Source of the DNA: an uncultured Bryobacteraceae bacterium
GTDB taxonomy: Bacteria > Acidobacteriota > Terriglobia > Bryobacterales > Bryobacteraceae
Assembly: GCA_937920635.1 (NCBI GenBank)
Contig: CAKZUE010000022.1
Coordinates: 62,001-126,000, forward strand
Direction of reading: 5' to 3'
DNA length: 64,000 bases
Positions 33,385 to 42,420 of the stretch are shown piece after piece. Below the pieces are notes generated by a model. It did not search any database. It was not told where the DNA came from and worked only from the letters and a program-made list of their open reading frames with translations. Within the stretch, counting starts at the first letter, position 1, and each line of letters starts with the position of its first letter. Made by a program: the position numbers and the translations under genes.

Positions 33385-33390
33385 TACAAT
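33385..33390 (+). promoter_or_regulatory. -10-like box for hemB
   Basis: TACAAT, 9 nt before the hemB ATG at 33400, no Shine-Dalgarno at a useful distance. Confidence 0.5.
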
Positions 33391-33399
33391 CAGGATGTC

Positions 33400-34377
33400 A
33401 TGCCCTTCCCCGTCCACCGCATGCGCCGCATGCGCGCCACAGAGCCTCTCCGCCGGCTGGTGCGCGAAACCACGCTCGAGCCTGCCGATTTCATCCTGCC
33501 TCTGTTCGTCACCGAAGGCGGGCGCGTCCGGAACCCGATTTCGTCGATGCCCGGCAACTTCCAGCTCTCCATCGACGAGCTGATCAAAGAATGTTCCGAA
33601 TGCATCGAGCTTGGCCTCGGCGGCGTCATCCTGTTCGGCATCCCGGAACACAAGGACGAAACGGCCAGCGAGGCCTACCGCGAGGACGGCATCGTGCAGC
33701 GCGCCGTCCGGGCTCTGAAGGACCGTTACCCGTCACTGGTGGTGATCACCGACGTCTGCAACTGCGAGTACACAAGCCACGGCCATTGCGGCAAAGTGGT
33801 GGGCAACGACGTCGACAATGACTCGACGCTCGAGTGGCTCGCCGCCTCGGCCGTCTCCCACGCCCGCGCAGGCGCCGACATTGTCGCGCCGTCAGACATG
33901 ATGGACGGGCGCGTCGCCGCCATCCGCCGCGCGCTCGACGCAGCGGGCTTCGTCAAAACGCCCATCCTGAGCTACGCCGCCAAGTACGCGAGCGTCTTTT
34001 ACGGTCCGTTTCGAGAAGCCGCCGAGAGCGCGCCGCAGTTCGGCGACCGCCGCAGCTACCAGATGGACCCGCCCAACGCGCGCGAGGCGATGCGCGAGAT
34101 CGCGCTCGACATCGAGGAAGGCGCCGACATGATCATGGTCAAGCCCGCCATGCCCTACCTCGACATCCTCCGCATGGCGCGGGACCGTTTCGATGTGCCG
34201 CTGGCGGCGTATCAGGTCTCCGGCGAATTCTCCATGATCAAAGCCGCCGCCGCCAACGGCTGGCTCGACGAGCAGCGCGCCATGATGGAGTCGCTCACCG
34301 CCATCCGCCGCGCCGGCGCGGACGTGATCCTCACCTACTTCGCCCGCCAAGCCGCGCGGCTGCTTCAGCGCGGCTGA
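33400..34377 (+). CDS. hemB: delta-aminolevulinic acid dehydratase (porphobilinogen synthase)
   Basis: 325 residues. Condenses two 5-aminolevulinate molecules in heme synthesis. The zinc cysteines are present in [14 protein letters not shown], and both Schiff-base lysines in [14 protein letters not shown] and [13 protein letters not shown]. So this is a zinc-dependent enzyme. Single gene with its own promoter; no other hem gene nearby. Confidence 0.97.
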   Translation: MPFPVHRMRRMRATEPLRRLVRETTLEPADFILPLFVTEGGRVRNPISSMPGNFQLSIDELIKECSECIELGLGGVILFGIPEHKDETASEAYREDGIVQRAVRALKDRYPSLVVITDVCNCEYTSHGHCGKVVGNDVDNDSTLEWLAASAVSHARAGADIVAPSDMMDGRVAAIRRALDAAGFVKTPILSYAAKYASVFYGPFREAAESAPQFGDRRSYQMDPPNAREAMREIALDIEEGADMIMVKPAMPYLDILRMARDRFDVPLAAYQVSGEFSMIKAAAANGWLDEQRAMMESLTAIRRAGADVILTYFARQAARLLQRG

Positions 34378-34413
34378 CACGGCAGGCGCCTCGCGGATTC
34401 GTCTCAGAAGCCC

Positions 34414-34442
34414 TTGACTCCCGTCTCAGGCGCGATCATACT
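34414..34442 (+). promoter_or_regulatory. sigma70-like promoter of the methyltransferase gene
   Basis: TTGACT (34414-34419), 17-nt spacer, CATACT (34437-34442). The best spaced -35/-10 pair in the window; 57 nt before the start codon. Confidence 0.65.
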
Positions 34443-34452
34443 TGCGCGATAA

Positions 34453-34475
34453 GGACAATCTCGACGAAATTGTCC
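34453..34475. promoter_or_regulatory. inverted repeat, likely repressor operator
   Basis: GGACAAT-N9-ATTGTCC, just after the expected transcription start (about 34449). A 7-9-7 dyad of this size and place fits a dimeric regulator, identity unknown. Confidence 0.55.
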
Positions 34476-34499
34476 ACAAATCAGACAGAGGGGCTGACT

Positions 34500-35561
34500 A
34501 TGAACAAACCACAGGGTACCGTGGACGAGTCGAAGCTCGCCCTCTTCCTCAACGACATCGTGCGCGACATGGGAGCCGCGATGCACGCCGTGCTGGTAGT
34601 GATTGGCGACCGTCTCGGGCTGTACGAGGCCATGACCGGCGCCGGTCCGCAAACTCCGGCGCAGATCGCCGTTCGCGCCGGCGCCGATGAGCGCTACACA
34701 CAGGAATGGCTCAACGCCAACGCCGCTTCCGGTTGGGTCACGTATCATCCGGCGGACGGCACATACGAACTGTCACCCGAGCAGCAGTTCGTGATTTCGG
34801 CGATGGACGTGCCCGGAGCGTATCAGATCGTCGCTTCCTGCTTCTGTGATGCCGACAAGCTGGCTGGCGCAATCGCCTGCGGCGCCGGCTTCGGCTGGCA
34901 CGAGCACCACCATGGGTTGTTCGAAGGAACAGAACGGTTCTTCCGCCCCAACTACCTCGCCCACCTGGTCACTGAATGGATCCCTGCGCTCGACGGCGTG
35001 CGAGAGAAATTGGAGCGAGGCGGGAACGTGGCCGACGTCGGCTGCGGGCACGGCGCCTCCACGCTGATCATGGCCCAGGCCTTCCCGAACTCCCTCTTCA
35101 CCGGCTTCGACTACCACGAGGGATCTATCGAGAAAGCCAGGCGGCGGGCCGCCGAAGCCGGAGCCGAAAGGAACGTGCGGTTCGAAAGCGCCGCGGCCAA
35201 AGACTTTCCCGGCTCCGGCTACGACCTGGTAACTTTCTTCGATTGCCTCCATGACATGGGCGATCCGGTGGGCGCGGCGCGCCACGTGTTGTCCGCGCTC
35301 GCGCCGGGCGGCACATGGATGATCGTCGAACCTTTTGCCGGCGACCGCGTGGAAGACAACCTGAACCCGGTGGGCCGCGTTTTTTACTCCGCCTCCACCG
35401 TCGTCTGCACGCCCGCATCGCGCGCCCAGGAAGTGGGGATGGCTCTTGGTGCGCAAGCGGGAGAGAAGCGGATGCGTGAAATCGTCCTCGAGGGCGGATT
35501 TCGGCACTTCCGCCGTGCCGCAGAAACGCCGTTCAACCTTGTGTTTGAGGCCAGGGCCTGA
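34500..35561 (+). CDS. SAM-dependent methyltransferase with N-terminal winged-helix domain
   Basis: 353 residues. N-terminal helical/winged dimerisation part (residues 1-100, MHAVLVVIGDRLGLYEAM, TPAQIAVRAGADERYTQEWL), then class I SAM domain with motif I VADVGCGHGASTLIMA, acidic TGFDYHEGSIEKA and FFDCLHDMGDP. Resembles Rv2258c-type and polyketide O-methyltransferases. Substrate unknown. A ribosome-like GAGGGG lies 8 nt upstream. Monocistronic, with a full promoter and operator, so probably inducible. Confidence 0.85.
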   Translation: MNKPQGTVDESKLALFLNDIVRDMGAAMHAVLVVIGDRLGLYEAMTGAGPQTPAQIAVRAGADERYTQEWLNANAASGWVTYHPADGTYELSPEQQFVISAMDVPGAYQIVASCFCDADKLAGAIACGAGFGWHEHHHGLFEGTERFFRPNYLAHLVTEWIPALDGVREKLERGGNVADVGCGHGASTLIMAQAFPNSLFTGFDYHEGSIEKARRRAAEAGAERNVRFESAAAKDFPGSGYDLVTFFDCLHDMGDPVGAARHVLSALAPGGTWMIVEPFAGDRVEDNLNPVGRVFYSASTVVCTPASRAQEVGMALGAQAGEKRMREIVLEGGFRHFRRAAETPFNLVFEARA

Positions 35562-35700
35562 AGCCGTCCAGCAGTGTCATGCCGCCCCGGCAGCGCGGCA
35601 TCCGGAACCGCGCGTGGGGCTGCCTTAACGGCCAGCCTGTTCAGGACCCAGGACTCTGAAATGCCGCGCTAAAGACAATTCCCCGCCGGACCTCGTGTGA

Positions 35701-35706
35701 TATGTT
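35701..35706 (+). promoter_or_regulatory. -10-like box for the transketolase genes
   Basis: TATGTT, 10 nt before ATG 35717, with no Shine-Dalgarno. Confidence 0.4.
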
Positions 35707-35716
35707 AGTAGCTTCC

Positions 35717-36538
35717 ATGGAACGCACGAAAGACCCCGCTGCGCTTGCTTCCATCTGCAAGCAGATCCGCCGCCATATCATCACCATGACCGGCGCCGCG
35801 AAGAGCGGCCATCCGGGCGGTTCGCTATCCGCGGTCGAAATCGTGACGACACTCTATTGGGACGTCATGCGCCACGACCCCGCGCGCCCGGACTGGCCCG
35901 ACCGCGACCGCTTCATTCTCTCAAAGGGCCACGCCGCGCCGGTTCTGTACGCGGCGCTCGCCGAGTGCGGCTACACGCCGAAAGAGGCGCTGAACACGCT
36001 GCGCAAACTCGGCTCGATTTACCAGGGGCACCCCGACAAGCGCTTCATCCCTGTGCTGGAAGCCTCCACCGGTTCGCTCGGCGAGGGCTTGAGCGCGGGC
36101 ATCGGCATGGCGCTCGCCGCGCGGCTCGACAAGCGTGATTACCGCACCTACGTCCTGCTGGGAGACGGCGAAATCCAGGAAGGCCAGATCTGGGAGGCGG
36201 CCATGTTCGCCTCCTATCAAAAGATCGACAACATCTGCGCCATCGTGGATTACAACAAGATCCAGCTCGACGGCTTTGTGAAAGAGATTCTCGATCTGGA
36301 GCCGCTCGCCGACAAGTGGCGCGCCTTCGGCTGGCACGTCATCGAACTCGACGGCCACGACATTCCTGCGCTGCAAAAGGCCTTTGCCGAAGCCGCCGCC
36401 ACAAAGGGAAAACCCGCTGTGATCATCGCCCACACCGTGAAGGGCAAGGGCGTCAGCTTCATGGAAAACAATCCGAAATACCACGGCGTCGCGCCCACGC
36501 CCGAGGAAGTCGAACTCGCCCTGAAGGAGCTTGCCTGA
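35717..36538 (+). CDS. transketolase, N-terminal (thiamine diphosphate) subunit
   Basis: 273 residues, the N-terminal third of a normal transketolase. ThDP/Mg site GDGEIQEGQIWEAAMFASYQ with Asn in VDYNKIQLDG; substrate-binding SGHPGGSLSAVEIV and STGSLGEGLSAGIGMA. Works with the product of the next gene as a split enzyme of the pentose phosphate pathway, as in archaea and many bacteria. An ATG at 35702 lies inside the -10-like box and is less likely. Confidence 0.93.
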   Translation: MERTKDPAALASICKQIRRHIITMTGAAKSGHPGGSLSAVEIVTTLYWDVMRHDPARPDWPDRDRFILSKGHAAPVLYAALAECGYTPKEALNTLRKLGSIYQGHPDKRFIPVLEASTGSLGEGLSAGIGMALAARLDKRDYRTYVLLGDGEIQEGQIWEAAMFASYQKIDNICAIVDYNKIQLDGFVKEILDLEPLADKWRAFGWHVIELDGHDIPALQKAFAEAAATKGKPAVIIAHTVKGKGVSFMENNPKYHGVAPTPEEVELALKELA

Positions 36539-36539
36539 C

Positions 36540-37499
36540 ATGTTGATCGCCGCGAAATACGAGAAAAAGCTCGGCCCCGCCACGCGCGAGGCATTCGGAC
36601 GCGCGCTGGCGGAGCTCGGCCGTGAAAACCCTGACATCGTGGTCGGCGACGCGGACCTGACCAAGTCCACGATGACCACTTATTTCGCCAAGGAGTTCCC
36701 GGAGCGTCTGTTCGAGTGCGGCATCGCCGAGGCGAACATGGTGGCCATTGGCGCGGGCCTCGCGCTGGCAGGCAAGATCCCCTTCGTGTCCAGCTTTTCG
36801 GCGTTCGTCATGACCAAGGGCTTCGAGCAGCTCCGCGTGCTCGTCGCCTATCCGAACGTCAATCTGAAAGTGGTCGGCACCCACAGCGGCATTTCGATCG
36901 GCGAGGATGGCCCTTCGCAGATGAGCGTGGAGGAGATCGCCCTGGCCTGCGCGTTGCCAAACTTCGTCGTGATTTCGCCCGCTGATGAGGCCGCCACGAA
37001 GTGGGCCGTGCGCTGGGCCGCCGAGCACTACGGCCCCGTGTTCATCCGCACGGGGCGGCCCAAGGCGCCCATCGTCTACAACTCGGACGCCTCTTTCGAA
37101 ATCGGCAAAGCCGTCGAACTCGTGCCGGGCACGGACGTCACCATCGTCGCCACCGGATTGATGGTCGCCGAGGCGCTGCTCGCCGCAGGACAACTGGAAG
37201 GCGAGGGCATCTCGGCCCGCGTGCTCGACATCCACACGATCAAACCGCTGGACGAAGAGGCGCTGGAGCGCGCCGCCCGCGAGACGGGCGCTCTGGTCGT
37301 CGTCGAAGAGCATCTGGTCGACTCCGGCCTTGGCGTGCGCGTGGCGCAGGCGCTGGCCAAGCGCTGCCCCGCCCCGGTGGAGTTCATCGGCCTCGAAGGC
37401 TACGCCGAATCCGGCTCGCCTGACGAACTGCTGGACAAGTACGGCCTGCGCGCCCCGAACATCGTCGACGCCGTGCGCCGCGTCCTCGCCCGCAAATAA
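36540..37499 (+). CDS. transketolase, C-terminal subunit
   Basis: 319 residues: the PYR domain (LFECGIAEANMVAIGAGLAL with catalytic Glu) and the C-terminal domain (VLDIHTIKPLDEEALERAA, VVVEEHLVDSGLG). Partner of the preceding subunit; ATG 36540 comes 1 nt after its stop, with GAAGGAG upstream. The stop codon lies at the edge of a type A hairpin repeat. Could instead be a transketolase-like dihydroxyacetone enzyme, but the pair is standard. Confidence 0.93.
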   Translation: MLIAAKYEKKLGPATREAFGRALAELGRENPDIVVGDADLTKSTMTTYFAKEFPERLFECGIAEANMVAIGAGLALAGKIPFVSSFSAFVMTKGFEQLRVLVAYPNVNLKVVGTHSGISIGEDGPSQMSVEEIALACALPNFVVISPADEAATKWAVRWAAEHYGPVFIRTGRPKAPIVYNSDASFEIGKAVELVPGTDVTIVATGLMVAEALLAAGQLEGEGISARVLDIHTIKPLDEEALERAARETGALVVVEEHLVDSGLGVRVAQALAKRCPAPVEFIGLEGYAESGSPDELLDKYGLRAPNIVDAVRRVLARK

Positions 37500-37527
37500 A
37501 AGGGGACAGGAACACAATTCCCCTTTT
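37498..37527 (+). repeat. GGGGACAGG hairpin repeat, type A, copy 2
   Basis: AAAAGGGG-ACAGGAACACAATT-CCCCTTTT; begins in the transketolase stop codon. May end transcription since the 3' arm is CCCCTTTT. Confidence 0.85.
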
Positions 37528-37645
37528 CCGAAGAGGGCCGGCCAGAGATCCTGAGTGTGCGGTGAGGCGAAACTGCGCGCCGGGCCTGGCTTTTCGCCGC
37601 GCTGGCCTGCTTCAGGCGCCTGTGAAAGAATCGGTAACAGGAGCA

Positions 37646-37686
37646 GGCCTGCGGTCCTGACCGGGAAGACCGGGCCGCCGCAGGCC
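37646..37686 (+). other. hairpin before the TonB receptor
   Basis: GGCCTGCGG (37646-37654) pairs with CCGCAGGCC (37678-37686), a perfect 9-bp stem around a 23-nt loop, directly before the first ATG of the receptor. Possible leader control of translation, or a repeat remnant. Confidence 0.4.
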
Positions 37687-37687
37687 C

Positions 37688-40600
37688 ATGCAAATACCTT
37701 TCTACACGAAACAAAAGCTTATGTTCAGGTTTCAAACGATTTTTACCTTGCTTGTACTGCTTTCTCCGTTGTGGATCCCGGCGCCGGCCGCGGCCCAGTC
37801 GCCGTTGGGCGCGGTGACCGGCCTCGCTCTCGACCCGAGCGGTGCGCCCGTGCCGGAAGCGCGGATTTCGTTGGAAAACACCGCCACCGGCGTGCGCCAG
37901 GAAACGCGCACGAACTCCGCGGGCAACTACGCCTTCGTGAACCTCGCGCCGGGGCCGTACCGGCTGAGCGCCGAGGCGCAGGGGTTCCGCAAATTTGAAG
38001 CCACGGGTGTCGATGTCGCAGCCTACCGCACGATCCGGCAGGACGTGCGCTTCGAGCTGGCCTCGACGGCCACCGAGGTCACCGTGACGGCCGCAGCCAG
38101 CCCGGTGGTGCAGAGCGAGACGCCGAGCGTCGGCTCGCAACTCAACTCCAGGCTGATTCTGGAAATGCCCACCAACCTGCGCAGCGTGTACAACAACGCC
38201 GGCGACTCGGGGCTGATCGCCAATCTCATGCCCCTGGCCGTGCCTGGCGTGGTGCAGATGGGAAGCGGCGCGTACTGGATGAGCCCCGGCGCCGGGCCCA
38301 ACGGCCTGCGGCTCAAAGTGGACGGCATCGACACGACGTTTGGAAATTTCGGCAGCCCCGACCCCGTCTCCCAGCCTTCGATGGAGTCGGTGGAAGAATT
38401 CACCGCCAACATCGCCGGCAACCGCGCCGAATTCAGCGGCCTGGGCAACGTGACGACGGTAACCAAAACCGGCACGAACGAAATGCACGGCGCTGTCTTC
38501 TGGTATGCCCGCAACGCCGCGCTGGACGCGCGCAATCCTTTTCTTCCGTCGCGCGCCTTCCAGAACATCCACAACTACGGCGGCACGATCAGCGGTCCGC
38601 TGCGCAAGGACCGGACCTTCTTCCATGCCACTGCCGATCTCACCGATGGCGTGCGGGGCTACACCTTCACCTCGAACGTCCCCACGCTGGCTCTGCGCCG
38701 CGGCGAGTTCGCTGCCGCGGTGCGCGACCCTCTCGCAGGCAACGCGCCCTTCGCCGACAACCGCATCCCCGCCTCGCGCATTGCGCCGGAAGCCGTGCGC
38801 GCCCAGGACCTGCTCTATCCTCTGCCAAACTTCGGTCCCGAGACGCTGACCGTGGGCAACTACCGCGCCGCGTTCAACGGACCCGAATGGCACCGCCTGC
38901 TGGAAGGACGCGTCGACCACAACTTCAGCAGCGTCCAGGCGGGGTTCCTCCGCTATCAGTACAAGCACGACGATTACGATATCCCCGGCGCGCGCAGCCC
39001 GCTGCCGCCGGTGACGGCGGGAACGTCGAACAACGTGCGCAAAATGCACATGGGCGTGGCGGGGCACTCGTGGACGATCGGTCCGTCGATGTTCAACGAA
39101 TTCAGGGCCGGGCTGGTCCATCTGGAGTCGTCCTCCAGCGCCAACGTGAAAGGGCAGGACCTGCTGGACCGCATCGGCATCCGCGGGCTGCCGCCGCGCC
39201 CTGGCGCGCCGGGCGTGCCGCGGTTCAACGTCGCGGGACTCAGCGCGTTCACGCAGATTCTCCTGAACCCCGTCATTGACGGCCATCTCCAGCTCTCCGA
39301 CAATCTGACGCGTGTCTCCGGGCGCCACACGGTCAAGGCGGGCGTCGAATACATCCGGTGGTTCGTCAACCGGCACGTGACGTCCAACCCGGCCCTGTTC
39401 GGCGACTTCAGCTTCACCAACCGCTTCAGCGGGCAGCCGTATGGCGATTTCCTGCTCGGTTTGCCGACCACGGTGGCCAGAATCGACCCCTGGGCGGCGC
39501 AGTATTTCCGGTGGAATGACCTGTCATTTTTCGTGCAGGACGACTGGAAAATCCATCCGCGTTTCAGCCTGAATTTCGGGCTGCGCTACGAGTTCAACGG
39601 GCCTCCTTACGCGCGGGACGATAATTTCTACAACTTCAACACGGCCAATGGAGCGGTGACGCTGGCCTCGGCGGCGGCGCGGCGGCTGATCAGCCCGTAC
39701 TACCCTGCCGCCCTGCCTGTCGAGACAGCAGGCGACGCCGGACTGGACCGCACCCTGCGGCGCGCAGACCGCAACAACTGGGCGCCGCGGCTGGGCTTCT
39801 CCTGGCGGCTGGACGAGCAGGGGCGCACGGTGGTGCGCGGCGGCGCGGGGATCTACTACGGCCATTTCAGCGTGGCGGCGCTCGGCGGCCAGGTGGCGGG
39901 TCCCTTCGCCGTCTCCACAACGAGCAACAACGCAATAACCGCAGGCCAGCCGCTGTTCACCCTGGCCAACCCTTTCGCCGCGCCCGGCTCGGCGGGCACG
40001 GTGAACCTGAACGGTCTGACGCCGGATCTCCGCAACATGTATTCGGTGCAATACACGCTCACCGTCGAACGCGAGCTCAGCCGAAACCTCGGCTTGCGTC
40101 TCAGCTACATCGGCACCAAAGGGACGCAGCTGCCGTATCTGCGCAACATCAACCAGCCGCTGCCCTCCACGCAGCCCTTCGCGCAGGCGCGCCGACCGTA
40201 TGCGCTCTACAACAATGTCGTCTTCGCCGAAAACGGCGCCAACAACAGCTATCAGGGTTTGCAGGCGGGCGTGCTGAAGCGCTATTCGCGCGGGCTCCAG
40301 TTGCAGTCCACCTGGATCTGGGCCAAGCAGCTCAGCGAGGTCGACGACACGAACAACGCCGAGCTGAACACGCAGATCGAAAACGCCTACGACCGCCGCC
40401 GCGACCGCGCCAATGTGTACTCCGTCCCCCGCCATCAATGGCAGAATCAGGCGCTGTGGGACGTCCCGTTCGGGCGCGGACCCGTGCTGGGCGGCTGGCA
40501 GCTCAATTTCCTGCTGAACCTGAGCACGGGCCACTGGCTGAATCCGGTGTTCACCGGCGCGGATCCCTCGAACACAAACACCTTCGGCGGGCGCCCGGAC

Positions 40601-40948
40601 GTCGTGGGCCAGTTGCAGTATCCGCGCACGCTGGCAGCGTGGTTTGACCGCGCCGCATTCGCCGCGCCGCCGGCTAACGCAGGGCGTTTCGGCAACGCCG
40701 GGCGCAATCTCGTGGAAGGACCAGGCTACATCGTCTTCAACACCGGCGTGATGAAGCGCTTCCCGACGCCGGGCGAGACGCAACTCGAACTGGGCGCCTC
40801 GTTCACCAACATCCTGAACCATTTCAACTACGGCCAGCCCAATATGACGGTCAACGTCACCGCCGGCGGCACGATCACCAGCACGCATGTCTTCCTGCCC
40901 GCGGGAACGCCGCGTCAGGGCATGCTCAGCCTGCGATGGAAATTCTGA
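37688..40948 (+). CDS. TonB-dependent receptor-like protein with carboxypeptidase-regulatory domain (Oar-like)
   Basis: 1086 residues. Signal peptide ends near AAAQSPLG; residues 40-125 are a carboxypeptidase-regulatory-like (Ig) domain (TGLALDPSGAPVPEARISL, GNYAFVNLAPGPYRLSAEA). A plug-like part follows (LRLKVDGIDTTFGNFG, VEEFTANIAGNRAEF), then a long outer-membrane beta-barrel ending in the aromatic LSLRWKF. Such receptors are abundant in Solibacter-type genomes, and their substrates are mostly unknown. An ATG at 37721 (MFRFQTIF) gives a cleaner signal peptide and may be the true start. The nucleoside hydrolase gene follows by 24 nt. Confidence 0.9.
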   Translation: MQIPFYTKQKLMFRFQTIFTLLVLLSPLWIPAPAAAQSPLGAVTGLALDPSGAPVPEARISLENTATGVRQETRTNSAGNYAFVNLAPGPYRLSAEAQGFRKFEATGVDVAAYRTIRQDVRFELASTATEVTVTAAASPVVQSETPSVGSQLNSRLILEMPTNLRSVYNNAGDSGLIANLMPLAVPGVVQMGSGAYWMSPGAGPNGLRLKVDGIDTTFGNFGSPDPVSQPSMESVEEFTANIAGNRAEFSGLGNVTTVTKTGTNEMHGAVFWYARNAALDARNPFLPSRAFQNIHNYGGTISGPLRKDRTFFHATADLTDGVRGYTFTSNVPTLALRRGEFAAAVRDPLAGNAPFADNRIPASRIAPEAVRAQDLLYPLPNFGPETLTVGNYRAAFNGPEWHRLLEGRVDHNFSSVQAGFLRYQYKHDDYDIPGARSPLPPVTAGTSNNVRKMHMGVAGHSWTIGPSMFNEFRAGLVHLESSSSANVKGQDLLDRIGIRGLPPRPGAPGVPRFNVAGLSAFTQILLNPVIDGHLQLSDNLTRVSGRHTVKAGVEYIRWFVNRHVTSNPALFGDFSFTNRFSGQPYGDFLLGLPTTVARIDPWAAQYFRWNDLSFFVQDDWKIHPRFSLNFGLRYEFNGPPYARDDNFYNFNTANGAVTLASAAARRLISPYYPAALPVETAGDAGLDRTLRRADRNNWAPRLGFSWRLDEQGRTVVRGGAGIYYGHFSVAALGGQVAGPFAVSTTSNNAITAGQPLFTLANPFAAPGSAGTVNLNGLTPDLRNMYSVQYTLTVERELSRNLGLRLSYIGTKGTQLPYLRNINQPLPSTQPFAQARRPYALYNNVVFAENGANNSYQGLQAGVLKRYSRGLQLQSTWIWAKQLSEVDDTNNAELNTQIENAYDRRRDRANVYSVPRHQWQNQALWDVPFGRGPVLGGWQLNFLLNLSTGHWLNPVFTGADPSNTNTFGGRPDVVGQLQYPRTLAAWFDRAAFAAPPANAGRFGNAGRNLVEGPGYIVFNTGVMKRFPTPGETQLELGASFTNILNHFNYGQPNMTVNVTAGGTITSTHVFLPAGTPRQGMLSLRWKF

Positions 40949-40972
40949 ACAGGCCGGCCGCAACATGACAGA

Positions 40973-41893
40973 ATGAACGGCATGAAACGGCTGTTCCCTG
41001 CCCTGCTGTTGTGCGGCAGTCTCGCGGCCCAGACCCGCGTCTGGATCGACGCCGACACGGCCAATGAAATCGACGACCTCTACGCCATCACGCGCATGCT
41101 GGCGGCGCCGGAGCTGGACATTGTTGCGCTGAGCTCGGCGCAGTGGAGCAAATCGCCCGCGGCGGAGGGCAACACTCTGGAAGCCAGCCAGCGGCTCAAC
41201 GAAGCCCTGCTCGGACTCACAGGCAGGATGTCCATTCCGCACCCGCGCGGCTCGGCAGTGGGCGTCTACTGGTGGGGCGCCGACCGGGCGGCGTACTCGG
41301 CCGCGGCGTATCATCTGATCCGCGCCGCGCACGCGACGCCCGCGGGGCAGAAACTGACCGTGATCTCGCTGGGCGCGCTGACCAACATCGCCTCCGCGCT
41401 GATGATCGATCCTTCCATCGCGCCGAAGATGCGGTTGTACTGGCTGGGCGCGTTCATCGACACCGAACGCGGCGTGTGGGACAAGAGCGAGTTCAACTGC
41501 CTGAATGACATTCCCGCTCTCAATGAAGCGCTCAACAGGAGCGATCTCGAAATGCGCGTGATGCCCGCCAGCGTGGCGCGCGCGCTCACCTTCGACTACG
41601 GTTCCACCGCGGCGGGACTGGAAAAACACGGACGCCTGGGCCAGTTCCTGCTCGACCGCTGGAAACAGCACTCGCCCGGCTCATCCACCTGGATCATGTG
41701 GGATCTGGCTGCGGCGGAGTGGCTGCTGAAGCCGGAACTGGTGAAGTGGAAGAAGCTCCGGACACCGCCGGAAAACACGCAGCGCGAGGTGGATGTGGCC
41801 GTGTCGATCGACGCCGCCGCCATGCGGGCGGACTTCTGGAGGGCGATGGACCGCCTCAGCCAGCAGGAACCTGCGCGCCCGCCGCAGCCGTAA
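40973..41893 (+). CDS. secreted nucleoside hydrolase-like protein
   Basis: 306 residues with a signal peptide (MKRLFPALLLCGSLAAQ). The metal/ribose motif is WIDADTANEIDDLYAI (DxDxxxxxDD form of the IUNH family); VISLGALTNIASALM and FNCLNDIPALNEAL follow the family pattern with Asn and Asp of the ribose site. Probably cleaves nucleosides or ribosides outside the cytoplasm. Its position right after a TonB receptor suggests linked uptake. Start at 40973 or 40982. Confidence 0.82.
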   Translation: MNGMKRLFPALLLCGSLAAQTRVWIDADTANEIDDLYAITRMLAAPELDIVALSSAQWSKSPAAEGNTLEASQRLNEALLGLTGRMSIPHPRGSAVGVYWWGADRAAYSAAAYHLIRAAHATPAGQKLTVISLGALTNIASALMIDPSIAPKMRLYWLGAFIDTERGVWDKSEFNCLNDIPALNEALNRSDLEMRVMPASVARALTFDYGSTAAGLEKHGRLGQFLLDRWKQHSPGSSTWIMWDLAAAEWLLKPELVKWKKLRTPPENTQREVDVAVSIDAAAMRADFWRAMDRLSQQEPARPPQP

Positions 41894-41971
41894 TCGAACC
41901 GCGTGGCCGCCCATGACGGCTCCGGCCCGGCTCTGGCAGAATAGAAGCAGGCCGTCCGGCCGGCGCTTGCC

Positions 41972-42406
41972 ATGTTTTTCAAACGACCCAAACCGCGTGA
42001 ACTCAGCTTCTCCGAGCACCTCAACAATCTCAAGGCTGCCGGCTTTGAGGTGCAGCCAGGACCGCAGGGAACCACCCTGGTGACGCGGAACCGCCTGGGC
42101 GCGCTGCTGAAAGAGGGGCGGGACGGCAAGCCGCAGATCCTCGACACGGGCATCGTGCTGGGCAGCGAGCTGGCGGTGCTCACCGATATCGGATTTCAGA
42201 AGATCTTCCTGGCGCCCAGCGGAAAGCGAACGGCGGCGCTGGCTGAGCATCTGCACGCGCTGCACGCCTTCAAAGAGGACCTGGTGGAGCAGCTCGGGCT
42301 GGAGAGCCTTTACAACGAGAGCCTCGGCACCACGAACGAGAAGCATCTCTACGACCGCGTCGCAGGGCGCGACACCGGCGCGGCGCGCCGCCCCTGGCAG
42401 CGCTGA
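41972..42406 (+). CDS. small conserved hypothetical protein
   Basis: 144 residues, soluble, no signal peptide. Recognisable order: RELSFSEHLNNLKAAGFEVQ, TLVTRNRLGALLKEGRDGKP, then LAEHLHALHAFKEDLVEQLG and ESLYNESLGTTNEKHLYDRV. I do not recognise a family; the well-ordered charge pattern and codon use support a real gene. Convergent with 42421-42663. Confidence 0.65.
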   Translation: MFFKRPKPRELSFSEHLNNLKAAGFEVQPGPQGTTLVTRNRLGALLKEGRDGKPQILDTGIVLGSELAVLTDIGFQKIFLAPSGKRTAALAEHLHALHAFKEDLVEQLGLESLYNESLGTTNEKHLYDRVAGRDTGAARRPWQR

Positions 42407-42420
42407 AAGCATCCGCGGCG

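Noticed and set aside
34453-34475. LexA-type SOS box as the identity of the dyad
   Set aside because: The half-site GGACAAT with 9-nt spacing does not match known LexA boxes, and the gene is not a repair gene.
37400-39376. 658-codon minus-strand frame against the TonB receptor
   Set aside because: Shadow frame; its N-terminal part translates the hairpin repeat, and no motif is visible.
39524-41671. 715-codon minus-strand frame
   Set aside because: Antisense to the receptor and nucleoside hydrolase, which have clear domains and signal peptides.
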